A stretch of DNA of 5,530 nt from contig RKSK01000162.1 of the NCBI GenBank assembly GCA_007570915.1, positions 1 through 5,530 of the forward strand, in the 5' to 3' direction. Every line of letters begins with the position of its first letter. Within the stretch, counting starts at the first letter, position 1. A program made the translations under genes and the position numbers. Source of the stretch: Cenarchaeum sp. (GTDB lineage Archaea > Thermoproteota > Nitrososphaeria > Nitrososphaerales > Nitrosopumilaceae). Shown piece after piece: positions 1 to 5,410 of this stretch. The notes under the pieces were generated by a model, which saw only the letters and a program-made list of their open reading frames with translations, was not told the DNA's origin and searched no databases.

Positions 1-349
1 GCTCCATGCGGCAGCCCTCGAGCATGTCAAGCCCCAGTATGGCATCGATGGCGTTGCCGCCCTCCTCAACATTGCCAAGCTCGTAAATCACAAGGCGCCT
101 CTCTCTTCCCCCCAAATCTATCGCGCACAAATAACGCTGCACCACCGCGTCCGCATGCGAGCCATGAACACAGGTTACGGGACGCCTTCCAAAGCGCACA
201 AGGGAGAGGTTGTGGCATATGTCTCCCCTCACCATAGTCACTGTGGCTCCCGTGTCGACTAGCGCTTTCAGGCCCAAGTTGTAACCTTCTTTCACTATGC
301 ATGGGGCAAAAAACTTGCTCCCTGCCGCTTCCAACCGGACGTTCGTCAA
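1..349 (-). CDS. Retropepsin-like (clan AA) aspartic protease, C-terminus cut by window edge
   Basis: Partial gene of at least 116 codons, running off the left edge. The translation carries ALVDTGAT at residues 29-36, with Asp32-Thr33-Gly34 as the catalytic triplet of retroviral-type aspartic proteases. A later hydrophobic ILG at 104-106 followed by GLDML matches the second conserved motif of single-domain retropepsins, which work as homodimers. No signal peptide or membrane segment is visible, so it is probably cytosolic. I chose the TTG start at 349 because it overlaps the preceding stop as TTGA and is preceded by GTGA seven bases upstream. In-frame GTG codons at 370 and 364 are alternatives, and there is no in-frame ATG. 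It is translationally coupled to the DUF5678-like gene upstream. Base composition (about 56% G+C over 1-360) and codons such as TTG, GAA, AAT and TTT are unlike the rest of the window, suggesting recent acquisition. The fold call is secure, but the substrate is unknown. Confidence 0.82.
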   Translation of the reverse strand, partial: MTNVRLEAAGSKFFAPCIVKEGYNLGLKALVDTGATVTMVRGDICHNLSLVRFGRRPVTCVHGSHADAVVQRYLCAIDLGGRERRLVIYELGNVEEGGNAIDAILGLDMLEGCRME

Positions 350-906
350 AATATGCTCACACACATGCACCCCGGCGAATAAAAGAACGCCGTGCGCCCG
401 GGGTATTTGCGCATGACCATTTCATCCACACCTTTGGACGTGTCCGCCACGAGAACCTCCCCGTTGCAGACTGCTATGTGCTTGCCGGGGTGCGCCGCGA
501 GTATCTCCTCTCGCCTGGCCTCAAAGATCTCCTGCTGGCGGTCCGTCTCCCTCTCGCTCCTGGCGATCTCGGCCATGTACGCCTCGTCGTCGGTCTGCCC
601 CTCAAGCCTTGGCATGTAATAGAACGCCTCGCGGCCAATGTGATTCTGCATGGTCCACTGCCTTGCCCCCAGGGCCGTGTCCGCCACGAGAACCTCCCCG
701 TTGCAGACTGCTATGTGCTTGCCGGGGTGCGCCGCGAGTATCTCCTCCCGCCTGGCCTCAAAGATCTCCCGCTGCTCGGCCCGCTCCTTCTCCCACCTGG
801 CAAACATCTCCTTCTCCCCCTCGCTCAGGGCCGGCTCCCCAAGCGCTAGCCGCGGCGCCGCCCCCTCGCGGTCGGCGGCCTTGCCGTCAAGCCTTTGCAT
901 GGTCAT
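346..906 (-). CDS. Tandem DUF5678-like repeat protein
   Basis: 186-residue protein built of two units. Each unit has a charged Glu/Arg-rich helical stretch (about 28-58 and 106-137) running into a short segment with HPGKHIAV and NGEVLVADT (60-77 and 139-156). This is followed by a divergent part ending in an aromatic strand (AFYY at 94-97, AFFY at 173-176). The HPGK..AV..GEV pattern is what I associate with DUF5678, a small domain of unknown function that I recall occurring beside clan AA aspartic proteases in archaea and cyanobacteria; that recollection needs a profile search. Residues 47-77 and 126-156 are identical. Unit 1 opens with MQRLDG and unit 2 with MPRLEG, so the whole gene looks like an internal duplication. 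The start at 906 (ATG, with a second ATG at 900) fits a leaderless transcript from a weak TATA box. It is the first gene of a pair with the protease and may be its substrate, inhibitor or targeting partner; that role is inference. Confidence 0.75.
   Translation of the reverse strand: MTMQRLDGKAADREGAAPRLALGEPALSEGEKEMFARWEKERAEQREIFEARREEILAAHPGKHIAVCNGEVLVADTALGARQWTMQNHIGREAFYYMPRLEGQTDDEAYMAEIARSERETDRQQEIFEARREEILAAHPGKHIAVCNGEVLVADTSKGVDEMVMRKYPGRTAFFYSPGCMCVSIF
439..774. repeat. Direct repeat pair inside the DUF5678-like gene (439-537 and 676-774)
   Basis: Two 99-base copies lie 237 bases apart and differ at only two positions: 511/748, which is silent, and 533/770, which changes Gln to Arg. 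The first 72 bases of each copy are identical. The copies are in frame and encode the shared 31-residue core. The sequence outside them in each unit is clearly diverged. Confidence 0.95.
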
Positions 907-932
907 TGCGCCCGCCGCTGCGCGCCTCCACG

Positions 933-938
933 CTTAAG
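933..938 (-). promoter_or_regulatory. Weak TATA-like box for the DUF5678-protease unit
   Basis: CTTAAG on the minus strand is centred about 29 bases ahead of the ATG at 906, the spacing expected for a leaderless archaeal transcript. It is a weak match to the usual A/T-rich box, but it is the only A/T cluster in this part of the intergenic region. A GGAGG at 929-925 is 18 bases from the ATG, too far to act as an ordinary ribosome binding site for it. Confidence 0.4.
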
Positions 939-987
939 GCTTTGCGCCGGTTCGCCCGCCCGGCGCGCGCAGGCCGCGCCGGCGCGG

Positions 988-993
988 TATATA
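988..993 (+). promoter_or_regulatory. TATA box for nth
   Basis: TATATA stands alone in very G+C-rich sequence and is centred about 28 bases before the ATG at 1019. This predicts transcription starting within a few bases of the start codon and supports that start. Confidence 0.7.
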
Positions 994-1018
994 CGCCCCC
1001 TCGACTGCGGAGCCGCCC

Positions 1019-1735
1019 ATGGCGCCGCCAAGGCCCCCCCCGATCGCCAGGATTCTCGCGGGGATGCGGTCCACGATGGAGGCCGTCCGGCCCCCGCGCA
1101 TGACGGCCCTGCGCGAGCTCCACGAGGCCGAGACCGGCCCGTTTAGCATACTCATCGGCACGATACTCTCGGCGCGCACGCGCGACGAGAGCACGGCCAG
1201 GGTCGTGCGCCGCCTCTTTGAGCGCTACCGCAACCCAAAGGAGCTCGCCGCCGCGCGCGTGCGCGACGTCGAGCGCATAGTGCGGCCCATAGGCTTTTAC
1301 CGCGTCAAGGCGAGGCGCATAATCGAGGTGGCCAGGATTATCGCCTCCCGCCACGGCGGCCGCGTCCCCAAGGGGATGGACGCGCTGCTGAAACTCCCCG
1401 GCGTGGGCCGCAAGACGGCCAACTGCGTCCTCGTCTACGCCTTTGAGGTCCCCGCAATCCCCGTCGACATCCACGTGCACCGCATATCAAACCGCCTCGG
1501 CCTCGTGGGGACGAAGACCCCCGAGGAGACCGAGGAGGCCCTCGCGCGGGCCATACCGAGGAGGCACTGGCTCGAGATAAACGACACGTTTGTGATGTAC
1601 GGCCAGAACATCTGCAAGCCCACCTCTCCGATGTGCGGCGAGTGCCAGATACGGCGACACTGCGCGCACTATCGCGCGCTCAGCGGCGCTTTGTCAAAAA
1701 GAGAAGGCCCGCGAGCGCGCCGACGGCCGCGGTGA
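1019..1735 (+). CDS. nth: Endonuclease III (HhH-GPD DNA glycosylase/AP lyase)
   Basis: 238-residue base-excision repair enzyme that removes oxidised pyrimidines and cleaves the abasic site. The helix-hairpin-helix LPGVGRKTAN spans 126-135 with the catalytic Lys at 132. VDIHVHR supplies the catalytic Asp at 150. The C-terminal iron-sulfur loop has Cys199, 206, 209 and 215 in the exact C-x6-C-x2-C-x5-C spacing of the [4Fe-4S] family members. The early SARTRDE segment at 51-57 is the archaeal form of the region that is SAQATD in Escherichia coli. The start at 1019 is supported by a TATA box 26-31 bases upstream, although Met16 or Met20 could be the functional start because the first 15 residues are Pro/Arg-rich. 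After the last cysteine there is a 23-residue basic tail whose coding sequence overlaps the convergent exported-protein gene by 56 bases. All catalytic and metal-binding residues are present, so the enzyme should be active. Confidence 0.95.
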   Translation: MAPPRPPPIARILAGMRSTMEAVRPPRMTALRELHEAETGPFSILIGTILSARTRDESTARVVRRLFERYRNPKELAAARVRDVERIVRPIGFYRVKARRIIEVARIIASRHGGRVPKGMDALLKLPGVGRKTANCVLVYAFEVPAIPVDIHVHRISNRLGLVGTKTPEETEEALARAIPRRHWLEINDTFVMYGQNICKPTSPMCGECQIRRHCAHYRALSGALSKREGPRARRRPR

Positions 1736-2348
1736 CATAGAACGGGAACAGGTGGAACGCGTTCTCGGCGGGGTCGCCGGACAGTATCTCAAAGCGGTAC
1801 TCGCCGGACGCGACTGACGGCCCGTCAAGGTACGACTCGACCCCGTGGACGGACCACGACGATATGGCAAACTCGCCGACGTCGAGGTTGGAGACGACTA
1901 TCCTCTGGCCGTTGTTTATCGTCATGCCCGCGCGGTCCGTGTACGCGACGATGACCGCCGCCGACGGCGACCAGCCGCGCTCGGCCATAGAGTGGACCGG
2001 AACGTAGCCCTCGGCGCCGGGCAGGCTCACGGCGGCCCAGAACATCCTGTCCGGCGGCGGGCCCATGCCGACCTCGATGAACCTGCCCTCCTCGCCCGCC
2101 CCGTGCAGGCGCAGGACCGCGCCGGAGGCACCCTCGACGTACTCTAGGCCGTTGCGTATGGTCACCTGCCAGCTAGTCGAGTGGACCTCGTCGAGGGCCA
2201 CGGCCTCCGAGTCGCGCGCGACGACGTTAAAGTCGCCGGCGGGCACGGCGACGTCGTGTATGTCAAGCGACGGGTTTATCTCCTCCTGCGCGCCGGCCGG
2301 GGCCAGCAGCGACGCGGCGAGGGCCACGGCTGCAAGGGCTGCGCGCAC
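1680..2348 (-). CDS. Exported, C-terminally membrane-anchored protein of unknown function
   Basis: 222 residues; I do not recognise the family. Residues 1-20 form a signal peptide: MRAA, a hydrophobic Ala/Leu core, then APAGA before QEE. The middle is predicted soluble and looks beta-rich, with many alternating hydrophobic stretches and no cysteines. Residues about 198-219 are a hydrophobic helix followed by KRR, so the bulk should face outside with a short basic cytoplasmic tail. The start is GTG at 2348, supported by a GGAGTGA that overlaps the sat stop codon and leaves six bases to the GTG. It is the last gene of the cysH-sat operon, with a 6-base gap to sat, so expression should follow sulfate assimilation. 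It is not an obvious sulfate transporter: there is one membrane helix and no visible ligand motif. Its 3' end overlaps nth by 56 bases on the opposite strand. A surface or accessory binding protein is possible but unproven. Confidence 0.8.
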   Translation of the reverse strand: MRAALAAVALAASLLAPAGAQEEINPSLDIHDVAVPAGDFNVVARDSEAVALDEVHSTSWQVTIRNGLEYVEGASGAVLRLHGAGEEGRFIEVGMGPPPDRMFWAAVSLPGAEGYVPVHSMAERGWSPSAAVIVAYTDRAGMTINNGQRIVVSNLDVGEFAISSWSVHGVESYLDGPSVASGEYRFEILSGDPAENAFHLFPFYVTAAVGALAGLLFLTKRR

Positions 2349-2354
2349 TCCGCC

Positions 2355-2361
2355 TCACTCC
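2355..2361 (-). promoter_or_regulatory. Ribosome binding site for the exported protein
   Basis: GGAGTGA on the minus strand lies across the sat stop codon, six bases before the GTG at 2348. It decides this GTG as the start and predicts coupled translation with sat. Confidence 0.65.
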
Positions 2362-3482
2362 ACAAAGGGCGAGGCGTGCGACTGTATGACGCGCACGACC
2401 TCGGGGCGCATCGTGCGCCCGTCGGGAACCCTGCCTGCCTGGAACATCTCGCGCAGGGCCGTCCCCGACACGCTGAGGCGCTCGGCCTCGCCGTGCGGGC
2501 AGCCCTTTGCCGTCGAGAAGGCCCCGCACGCGCTACAGTAGAACATTGCCGGGAAAAAGACGGGCTCTATCTCGAGGTCCCCATACGACCCAAATATCTC
2601 GTGCGCGGCGAACGGCTCATAGTACTTGCCCACGCCTGCGTGGTCGCGGCCGATGATAATGTGCGAGCAGCCGTAGTTTTGGCGCATTATCGCGTGGTGG
2701 ATGGCCTCCTTTGGGCCGGCGTAGCGCATCTCGGTGTGGAGCGTGCCCAGGACGCAGCGGTTCTCCGGATAGTAGGCGCGTATCATCGCCTCGTACGCGC
2801 CGATTATCACGTCGTCGGCAAAGTCGCCTGCCTTTTTCCTGCCCACGATGGGGTTGACAAAGACGCCGTCGCGCGTGGCGAGGGCCGCCTTTTGGAGCAT
2901 CTCGTGGGCGACGTGCGGCGGGTTGCGCGTCTGGAACGCGACGGTCTCGCGCCAGCCCGCCGCGCCAAAGGCCTCGCGCGTCTGGGCCGGCGTCATCCTG
3001 CGCCTCCGCAGCGCAGAGTCGGCGGGGCGCCTGGCAAGCTCCACCCTGCCGCCTAGCAGCGTCGCGTTCATGGCCATGACGCCGGCGACGCCGGGGTGCG
3101 CGGCGTCCTCGGTCCCGTACACGCCGCGCGCCAGCGCGCGCCTGTCCAGCGCGTGCGACTCGTCGACCTTCATGGTCGCCCTGCCCTCGCCGCCGGCCTC
3201 GCGCAGCTCCACCTCGCCGGCGTCGACTGCGCGCGCGGCGTCGGCCTCGCTGACGTCAAGGAGTATGGGTATGGTCCACGCGGTCCCGTCGGCAAGCCTG
3301 CCGCCGCGGACCACGGCGGCAAGGTCGGCCTCGCCGAGAAACCCCTCTAGCGGGCTAAACACGCCGTCGGCGATGTTCTCAATGTCGCCCATCGCGCGCG
3401 CCCCGACGTCAATGGCCTCGAGGCCCCCGCGCGCCGACTTTGCGACCCTGCTGACAAGCCTGCCGCCGTGCGCGCCGACCAT
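2355..3482 (-). CDS. sat: ATP sulfurylase (sulfate adenylyltransferase)
   Basis: 375 residues, the usual size for single-domain archaeal and bacterial sulfurylases with no fused APS kinase. It makes adenylylsulfate and pyrophosphate from ATP and sulfate in the cytosol. QTRNPPHVAHE at 184-194 is the nucleotide-binding QxRNPxHxxHE signature. GRDHAGVG at 278-285 is the second ATP-site motif. Cys316, Cys319, Cys328 and His330 form a zinc-knuckle-like cluster known from Thermus and archaeal Sat proteins. The ATG at 3482 starts one base after the cysH stop and has GGTG six bases upstream within the end of cysH, so the two are coupled. An upstream in-frame extension to 3626 runs inside cysH in another frame and has a low-complexity Arg/Ala composition, so I did not use it. 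Its product is the substrate of the neighbouring reductase. Confidence 0.97.
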   Translation of the reverse strand: MVGAHGGRLVSRVAKSARGGLEAIDVGARAMGDIENIADGVFSPLEGFLGEADLAAVVRGGRLADGTAWTIPILLDVSEADAARAVDAGEVELREAGGEGRATMKVDESHALDRRALARGVYGTEDAAHPGVAGVMAMNATLLGGRVELARRPADSALRRRRMTPAQTREAFGAAGWRETVAFQTRNPPHVAHEMLQKAALATRDGVFVNPIVGRKKAGDFADDVIIGAYEAMIRAYYPENRCVLGTLHTEMRYAGPKEAIHHAIMRQNYGCSHIIIGRDHAGVGKYYEPFAAHEIFGSYGDLEIEPVFFPAMFYCSACGAFSTAKGCPHGEAERLSVSGTALREMFQAGRVPDGRTMRPEVVRVIQSHASPFVE

Positions 3483-3483
3483 C

Positions 3484-4206
3484 CTATGCACCGTGCTCCA
3501 TGTGCAGCCCGCACTCCTTGCCGCCCGCGCCGCCCTCCCACCACCAGCGCCCGTCGCGCTCGCCCCCGCCCTCCGGCACGGCGCGCGTGCACGGCTCGCA
3601 GCCGATGCTCCTGTACCCCCTGTCAAGGAGGGGGTGGTACGGAATGCCGTTCTCTCTTATGAACGACCACACGTCATCGCGCGTCCACGACACGAGGGGG
3701 TTTACCTTTAGGATGCCGCCGTTGCGCGCGTCGATCTCCAAGACGGACGCGCCGCGCCTGTTCTCGGTCTGCTCGGAGCGTATCCCCGTTATCCACGCGT
3801 CGAGGCCGGCGAGGGCGCGCCTTAGCGGGTCTACCTTGCGCACGCCGCAGCACATGACGCGGTTCTCGACGCTCTCGTAGAACAGGTTGATCCCGCGCGC
3901 GTTGACCATGTCGGAGACCTCGCGCGCGTCAGGGTACACGACCTCAAAGCGCACGCCGTACCTCTTTTCCATGGTGGCCATCATCGCGTACGTCTCCTCG
4001 TTTAGGCGGCCCGTGTCAAGCGTTATGAGGCGCACGTCGCGCCGTATGGCGGCCATCATGTGTATTATCACCGAGTCCTCGGCCCCGAGGCTCGAGGCCT
4101 TTGCTATGCGCGGGTGGAGCTCGCCGAGGGCCCACGCGAGGGCCTCCTGCGGCGTGCGCAGGCGGGGGGCCACCTCGTCGACCTCGGCCTGCGTGAAGCG
4201 CCTCAT
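3484..4206 (-). CDS. cysH: Assimilatory adenylylsulfate (APS) reductase, iron-sulfur type
   Basis: 240-residue member of the CysH family (PP-loop fold), reducing activated sulfate to sulfite with thioredoxin-like electrons. The nucleotide loop SSLGAEDSVIIH is at 38-49, LDTGRL at 63-68 and GIRSEQTENR at 141-150. Cys119-Cys120 together with Cys203-x2-Cys206 make the paired-cysteine pattern that binds a [4Fe-4S] cluster in APS-using reductases; PAPS-using enzymes such as that of E. coli lack it. ECGLH at 231-235 holds the catalytic Cys232. I therefore call the substrate APS, not PAPS, which fits the adjacent sat and the absence of an APS kinase in the window. The ATG at 4206 was chosen because a TATA box lies 28-33 bases upstream; the open frame continues upstream to 4581, but that part is antisense to the THUMP gene. 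It is the first gene of the cysH-sat-exported protein operon. Confidence 0.95.
   Translation of the reverse strand: MRRFTQAEVDEVAPRLRTPQEALAWALGELHPRIAKASSLGAEDSVIIHMMAAIRRDVRLITLDTGRLNEETYAMMATMEKRYGVRFEVVYPDAREVSDMVNARGINLFYESVENRVMCCGVRKVDPLRRALAGLDAWITGIRSEQTENRRGASVLEIDARNGGILKVNPLVSWTRDDVWSFIRENGIPYHPLLDRGYRSIGCEPCTRAVPEGGGERDGRWWWEGGAGGKECGLHMEHGA
3489..3492 (-). promoter_or_regulatory. Ribosome binding site for sat
   Basis: GGTG on the minus strand, inside the last codons of cysH, leaves six bases to the ATG at 3482. This is the same spacing seen for the exported protein and the glycosyltransferase-like gene. Confidence 0.5.
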
Positions 4207-4233
4207 CTGCGCGCGGGCCCCGCCCGCGTTGCC

Positions 4234-4239
4234 ATATAA
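4234..4239 (-). promoter_or_regulatory. TATA box for the cysH-sat operon
   Basis: TTATAT on the minus strand is centred about 30 bases ahead of the ATG at 4206, predicting a leader of only a few bases. No Shine-Dalgarno sequence can fit, which is typical of first genes in archaeal operons. Confidence 0.7.
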
Positions 4240-4270
4240 CTTGTTGCCGCGCGGGCGCCCCCTGGCAGAG

Positions 4271-4276
4271 TTATAA
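4271..4276 (+). promoter_or_regulatory. TATA box for the THUMP gene
   Basis: TTATAA is centred about 33 bases before the ATG at 4307, predicting a leader of roughly six bases. Confidence 0.7.
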
Positions 4277-4306
4277 GCGGGCAGCCGCGGCCCGCGCCGC
4301 GCCCAC

Positions 4307-5404
4307 ATGGAACCCGGTGCCCTCGTGGCCGTCACCCCCAACGCCTTTTCGCGCAGGCGCGCCGCGCTCCTGGCCTCCAACGTGAGGGCCATGCTCTCGG
4401 CCCGCTCGCTGGGCTTCTCCTCGGTCAGGCGCGACGGCGACACGGTCATAGTCGAGGCCGACGACCCGGTCTTTGCCTCCTCGGCCGTCGGCCTCCTCTT
4501 TGGCGCCTCGCGCGTCTCCATAGCGCGCCGCGCCGGCACGGCCATGGCCGAGCTCGCCGCGGCAGTCTCGCAGACGGCCACGGGCCTGCTCCTAAGGGGC
4601 GAGAGGTTCGTCGTGCGCGTCAGCGGCCAGACGCCGGGCTACCTTGCGCGCGACGCCGAGCTCGCCGCGACGTCGGCGATCGTCTCCTCGGCGCAGGCCA
4701 CGGGCGCCAGGCCGGGGACGGCGTCGGCGCACGACAGGGTCATCCACGCGCACGTCGCGCGCTCGGCGTCGTACGTCAGCATATTCTCCGACGAGGGCCG
4801 CGGCGGCGTCCCGTTCGGCGCGCAGCCGGGCCCCGTCGCGTGCCCCGTGCACGACGAGCTCTCCGCAGTCGCGATGCTAGAGTCGCTGCGGCAGGGCCAT
4901 GACATACTGCCCGTCATGGCGCACTCTACGGACGCCGAGCGCACGCGCCTCATGCGCCCCATATGCAGGGCCATCTCGTCGATCCCGCGCGCGTCTAGCC
5001 GCGCCGACTTTGCCAGGGTGCCGCGCGCGCGCGGCGCGGCGCGCCTTGCCGCGGCCGTCGACGCCGCCATTGCCTCGGCCCACGACGCGCGCGCCGCGCG
5101 CGTCTGCGTCCCGACCTCGCCGCTGGTCCACGCCGACGGCCTCGCCGACGCGCTCGGCGCGCGAGTGCGCGACGCGGGCCTCGCGGCCTCGTTCCCGCTA
5201 TCCGGCGTCGAGTCGCGCGTAGAGTCGCACGCCGCCGCGCTGGGGATCGGCCCGATGGCCCGGCACGTCGCGCGCCTCTGCGCGGCGCGCATGGGGGACG
5301 TTCCCGCCGGCGCGGCGCCCCCCCCTGCGCGCCAGTCCCTCGGCGTCCGCGTCGGCCCAAACATGGTCCACGACGCGCTCGACTCGCTTGCGCGGGGCAG
5401 GTGA
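4307..5404 (+). CDS. ThiI-like THUMP protein with degenerate ATP site
   Basis: 365 residues with ThiI-like layout. There is an N-terminal ferredoxin-like part (about 1-80), then a THUMP RNA-binding domain (about 80-165) containing RFVVRVSGQTPGY and a later DRVIHAHVARSASYVSIF. A GGVPFGAQPG hinge at 166-175 matches the GGLPVG.. link to the ATP-pyrophosphatase domain of ThiI. ThiI then has an SGGxDS PP-loop; here the aligned stretch reads VHDELSA at 181-187, with no SGG or DS. The remaining fold still looks alpha/beta to about residue 335. Canonical ThiI makes 4-thiouridine at position 8 of tRNA; without the loop this protein may bind tRNA without adenylating it, or do another job. I give no gene symbol for that reason. 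The ATG at 4307 is supported by the TATA box. It overlaps the ribosome binding site of the next gene, and it is divergent from the sulfate operon. Confidence 0.72.
   Translation: MEPGALVAVTPNAFSRRRAALLASNVRAMLSARSLGFSSVRRDGDTVIVEADDPVFASSAVGLLFGASRVSIARRAGTAMAELAAAVSQTATGLLLRGERFVVRVSGQTPGYLARDAELAATSAIVSSAQATGARPGTASAHDRVIHAHVARSASYVSIFSDEGRGGVPFGAQPGPVACPVHDELSAVAMLESLRQGHDILPVMAHSTDAERTRLMRPICRAISSIPRASSRADFARVPRARGAARLAAAVDAAIASAHDARAARVCVPTSPLVHADGLADALGARVRDAGLAASFPLSGVESRVESHAAALGIGPMARHVARLCAARMGDVPAGAAPPPARQSLGVRVGPNMVHDALDSLARGR
5399..5404 (+). promoter_or_regulatory. Ribosome binding site for the glycosyltransferase-like gene
   Basis: AGGTGA overlaps the THUMP stop codon and matches the expected archaeal 16S rRNA tail. 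Six bases separate it from ACG at 5411, the same gap seen at the other internal operon genes. Confidence 0.6.
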
Positions 5405-5410
5405 GGGCCG

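Larger units (their letters stand above)
907..1018. other. Divergent intergenic region between DUF5678 unit and nth
   Basis: 112 bases hold the two divergent TATA-like boxes. Between them is an 8-base perfect inverted repeat (960-967 and 975-982) with a 7-base loop, made only of G and C. Such repeats arise easily at this G+C content, so an operator role is only possible. Confidence 0.5.
4207..4306. other. Divergent intergenic region between cysH and the THUMP gene
   Basis: 100 bases contain two divergent TATA boxes about 35 bases apart, separated by G+C-rich sequence. Polymerases starting from both would compete or be co-regulated. I see no clear palindromic operator. Confidence 0.55.

Noticed and set aside
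66..302. 78-codon minus-strand frame starting with ATG at 302
   Set aside because: It overlaps the protease in a different frame. The protease frame carries the DTG and ILG motifs, and this one has none.
301..849. 182-codon plus-strand open frame with an internal repeat opposite the DUF5678-like gene
   Set aside because: Its repeat is only the antisense reading of the real repeat. It has no promoter or recognisable motif, and the minus-strand gene explains the bases.
960..982. GC-only hairpin as a terminator
   Set aside because: It lies between divergent promoters, has no T-run after it, and follows the 3' end of no gene.
3483..3626. N-terminal extension of the ATP sulfurylase frame
   Set aside because: It is low-complexity Ala/Arg/Gly sequence lying inside cysH in another frame. 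The ATG at 3482 has a ribosome binding site and fits the family length.
4207..4581. N-terminal extension of the APS reductase frame
   Set aside because: It is antisense to the THUMP gene and crosses the divergent promoters, with no family similarity. The TATA box places the start at 4206.
5020..5110. Runs of alternating GCGC, possibly Z-DNA-forming
   Set aside because: They encode Arg/Ala codons of the THUMP protein and are expected at this G+C content. I see no independent sign of function.
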